A stretch of DNA of 64,000 bases. Origin: DATKBT01 sp035546295. GTDB lineage: Bacteria > Acidobacteriota > Thermoanaerobaculia > Multivoradales > Multivoraceae. Position 1 is the first letter of the stretch. Each line of letters begins with the position of its first letter. The notes beneath the pieces are model-generated. The model was given only the letters and a program-made list of their open reading frames with translations. It had not been told where the DNA came from and did no database searches. The stretch covers positions 62,001-126,000 of the forward strand of contig DATKBT010000070.1 in the NCBI GenBank assembly GCA_035546295.1, given 5' to 3'. Shown piece by piece: positions 62,568-64,000 of this stretch. The position numbers and the translations under genes were made by a program.

Positions 62568-63611
62568 ATGCGGCGAAGGAACACCGGCCACGACCGGCAG
62601 CGGCGGAGGGTCGTCAGCCGAGCCTTCTCGACGCTCTTCTGGCTGCTGGTGGCGAGCGCAGAGGCTGGGGCCGCCCTGCCCGAGGGTCAGGAGACTTTCG
62701 ACCTCGAGTCCGGCCGCCGGCTGTTCCTCGTCTACTGCGCCGAGTGCCACGGCGAGAAGGGCGACGGCTACGGCATGCGCCAGGACATCAGTTATGCCCG
62801 TCCGCGCAGCTTCCAGTCGGCGCGGTTCAAGCTGTCGACCACCGAGAACGGGGTGCCCACCGACGAGGACCTGTTCCGGACGATCTCGCGGGGGATGGCG
62901 GGCTCGGGGATGCCGGGTTGGAACCAGCTGTCGGAGGTCGAGATCCGTTCCCTGGTCCTGTTCGTCCGCAAGCTGGGCACCGACGCGTTGCGCGAGCACC
63001 TCGACGCCGAGATCGCCGCCGGGAGGCTGACCCCCGCTGTAGCAGAGGAGGTGTTCGTTTCGCGCACGGTCCCAGGCCCGCCCGTCGAGGTGCCGCCGGA
63101 ACCGCAGGCCGACGCCGCGAGCCTGGCGCAGGGGCGCGAGCTCTACCGCGAGGCCTGCGCCGCCTGTCACGGCGACGACGGCTCTCCTCCCTTCGGCGCG
63201 GTCCACGTCGACTTCGACGGCAACCGGCTCCCCGCCACCTCGTTGCGCACGGGGATGTTCAAAGGGGGCGGCGAGGGGGAGCAGCTCTACGTTCGGATCC
63301 GCGAGGGGATGGGCGGGACCGCCATGCCCGGCTACGAGGACACATACTCGCCGAGCGACATCTGGCACGTCGTGCACTGGGTCCAGGAGCTGTCGAGGAG
63401 GGGAGGCGACGCGTCTCCCGCTGCGGTGGTGCCTACGCCCGCCGAGACCACGGCAGCGATCGTGACGGCCGCCGCTACCGACGCGCGGGCGGCCATCTCC
63501 GAGCCGCCGGCGGAATCGCGCCGGACCCGCTGGCTCACCCTCGTCGCCGGGATCGCGGCGGCGGGGCTGGCTCTCCTCCTGCTCGCTCTGGCGATCGGCT
63601 CGGCGCGCTAA
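62568..63611 (+). CDS. Membrane-anchored dihaem cytochrome c
   Basis: A 347-residue exported protein. The signal segment is VSRAFSTLFWLLVASA. Two c-type haem-binding sites follow: CAECH (about residue 58) and CAACH (about 202), each with a distal Met (SGMPGW and TAMPGY). Each cytochrome c fold is complete. A Pro/Ala-rich stretch and a C-terminal membrane helix (LVAGIAAAGLALLLLALAIG) anchor it. ATG 62568 is preferred over TTG 62508. Likely the electron acceptor of the divergent quinoprotein dehydrogenase, passing electrons to a terminal oxidase. Confidence 0.92.
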   Translation: MRRRNTGHDRQRRRVVSRAFSTLFWLLVASAEAGAALPEGQETFDLESGRRLFLVYCAECHGEKGDGYGMRQDISYARPRSFQSARFKLSTTENGVPTDEDLFRTISRGMAGSGMPGWNQLSEVEIRSLVLFVRKLGTDALREHLDAEIAAGRLTPAVAEEVFVSRTVPGPPVEVPPEPQADAASLAQGRELYREACAACHGDDGSPPFGAVHVDFDGNRLPATSLRTGMFKGGGEGEQLYVRIREGMGGTAMPGYEDTYSPSDIWHVVHWVQELSRRGGDASPAAVVPTPAETTAAIVTAAATDARAAISEPPAESRRTRWLTLVAGIAAAGLALLLLALAIGSAR

Positions 63612-63730
63612 CCCGGAGAGCTCGCAGGCTCAGTCTCCGGCCCAACCCCACCTGAGTTACTCGCCTGTCCGAATACGCGGACAGGCTCTTTAGACTCCCC
63701 GGAGACCCGATCCGCCCGCGAATTCGATCC
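63612..63730. other. Convergent intergenic region with hairpin copy C
   Basis: Holds the hairpin at 63656-63690 between the cytochrome gene and the partial DUF1801 gene. No other feature seen. Confidence 0.6.
63656..63690. repeat. Palindromic element with perfect hairpin (copy C)
   Basis: GCCTGTCCG (63663-63671) and CGGACAGGC (63678-63686) form a perfect 9-bp stem with loop AATACG, followed by TCTTTAG. It could terminate transcription of the cytochrome gene. Flanks GTTACTCG and the sequence GGACAGGCTC match the half copy at 51215-51233. Confidence 0.6.
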
Positions 63731-64000
63731 TCAGTCCGGGTACCGCTCGCGCATCTCGGCGACGGAGCGCTCGACGAGGCGGCGGAGCACCTCCATGTCG
63801 AGGTCGGCGAGCCTCTTGACGTAGAGGCAGGACTTGCCGGTCTCGTGCCTGCCGAGCCTGGACAGCAGCTCGTCGTGCTCGGCGAAGCCCGCGATGACGT
63901 AGAGGGTGAGGTTCCGCTTGCGCGGCGACAGACCCGTGAGGAACCAGTCTCCTTCGCGTCCGCTCTCGTAGCGGTATTGGTAGCGCCCGAAGCCGATGAT
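63731..64000 (-). CDS. DUF1801 domain protein, partial (5' end outside the window)
   Basis: Ninety codons including the stop, running off the window at its 5' end. The readable sequence has FGRYQYRYESGREGDWFLTG, LSPRKRNLTLYVIAGF, LGRHETGKSCLYVKRLADLD and VLRRLVERSVAEMRERY. These are the C-terminal landmarks of the DUF1801 (YdhG-like) family, small soluble proteins of unknown function. The frame is continuous to base 64000. Confidence 0.88.
   Translation of the reverse strand: MIGFGRYQYRYESGREGDWFLTGLSPRKRNLTLYVIAGFAEHDELLSRLGRHETGKSCLYVKRLADLDMEVLRRLVERSVAEMRERYPD

Overview
The window is uniformly GC-rich and gene-dense. The gene content points to an acidobacterium, probably of the Thermoanaerobaculia-type lineage. 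The clues are a VWFA-related acidobacterial-type secreted protein, many large secreted beta-propeller, beta-helix and peptidase proteins, sigma/zinc-finger anti-sigma pairs next to TPR-CHAT genes, and a distinctive duplicated C-terminal domain on an M64 peptidase. The lineage is an inference from gene content. I saw no rRNA, tRNA, CRISPR array, prophage or insertion sequence.

Layout. 0.1-5.7 kb: a secreted M28 peptidase, a divergent Memo-like plus radical SAM pair (AmmeMemoRadiSam system), a secreted alpha/beta hydrolase and a small unknown ORF. 6-14.4 kb: VWFA-related protein, MaoC hydratase, FAD oxidoreductase, Tat-type M24 peptidase and secreted M64 peptidase. 14.8-24.5 kb: an L-arabinose operon (araB-araD-araA-sodium symporter, minus strand) facing a HAD phosphatase coupled to a Tat-exported glycosidase-like protein and a conserved secreted protein. 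24.7-30.6 kb: sortilin-like beta-propeller with an outer-membrane lipoprotein-sorting-like protein, then a lipoprotein GH20 hexosaminidase. 30.8-40.2 kb: ECF-type sigma, membrane anti-sigma and a damaged TPR-CHAT protease gene, downstream of a 1942-residue secreted beta-helix protein. 40.5-46.3 kb: a complete five-gene peptide-type ABC importer.

46.6-51.1 kb is a regulatory island. A zinc-finger anti-sigma/sigma pair diverges from a tightly packed operon of anti-sigma kinase, STAS antagonist, ECF-like sigma and PrsW-like intramembrane protease, closed by a hairpin terminator. 51.3-59.3 kb is cell envelope: a peptidase-MA/beta-propeller/beta-barrel protein, a single-pass membrane protein with about 28 tandem nine-residue repeats, a BNR protein and an Omp85-like barrel. 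59.4-64 kb: a PQQ-type quinoprotein dehydrogenase, divergent from a lipoprotein and a membrane-anchored dihaem cytochrome c, then the end of a DUF1801 gene running off the window.

Together the genes suggest an aerobic heterotroph degrading proteins and polysaccharides outside the cell, importing peptides and arabinose, with several membrane-linked sigma-factor circuits. The items most worth a second look are the nine-residue repeat protein (54581-55873), the kinase/STAS/sigma/PrsW operon (48797-51081) and the broken CHAT gene (30814-32960).
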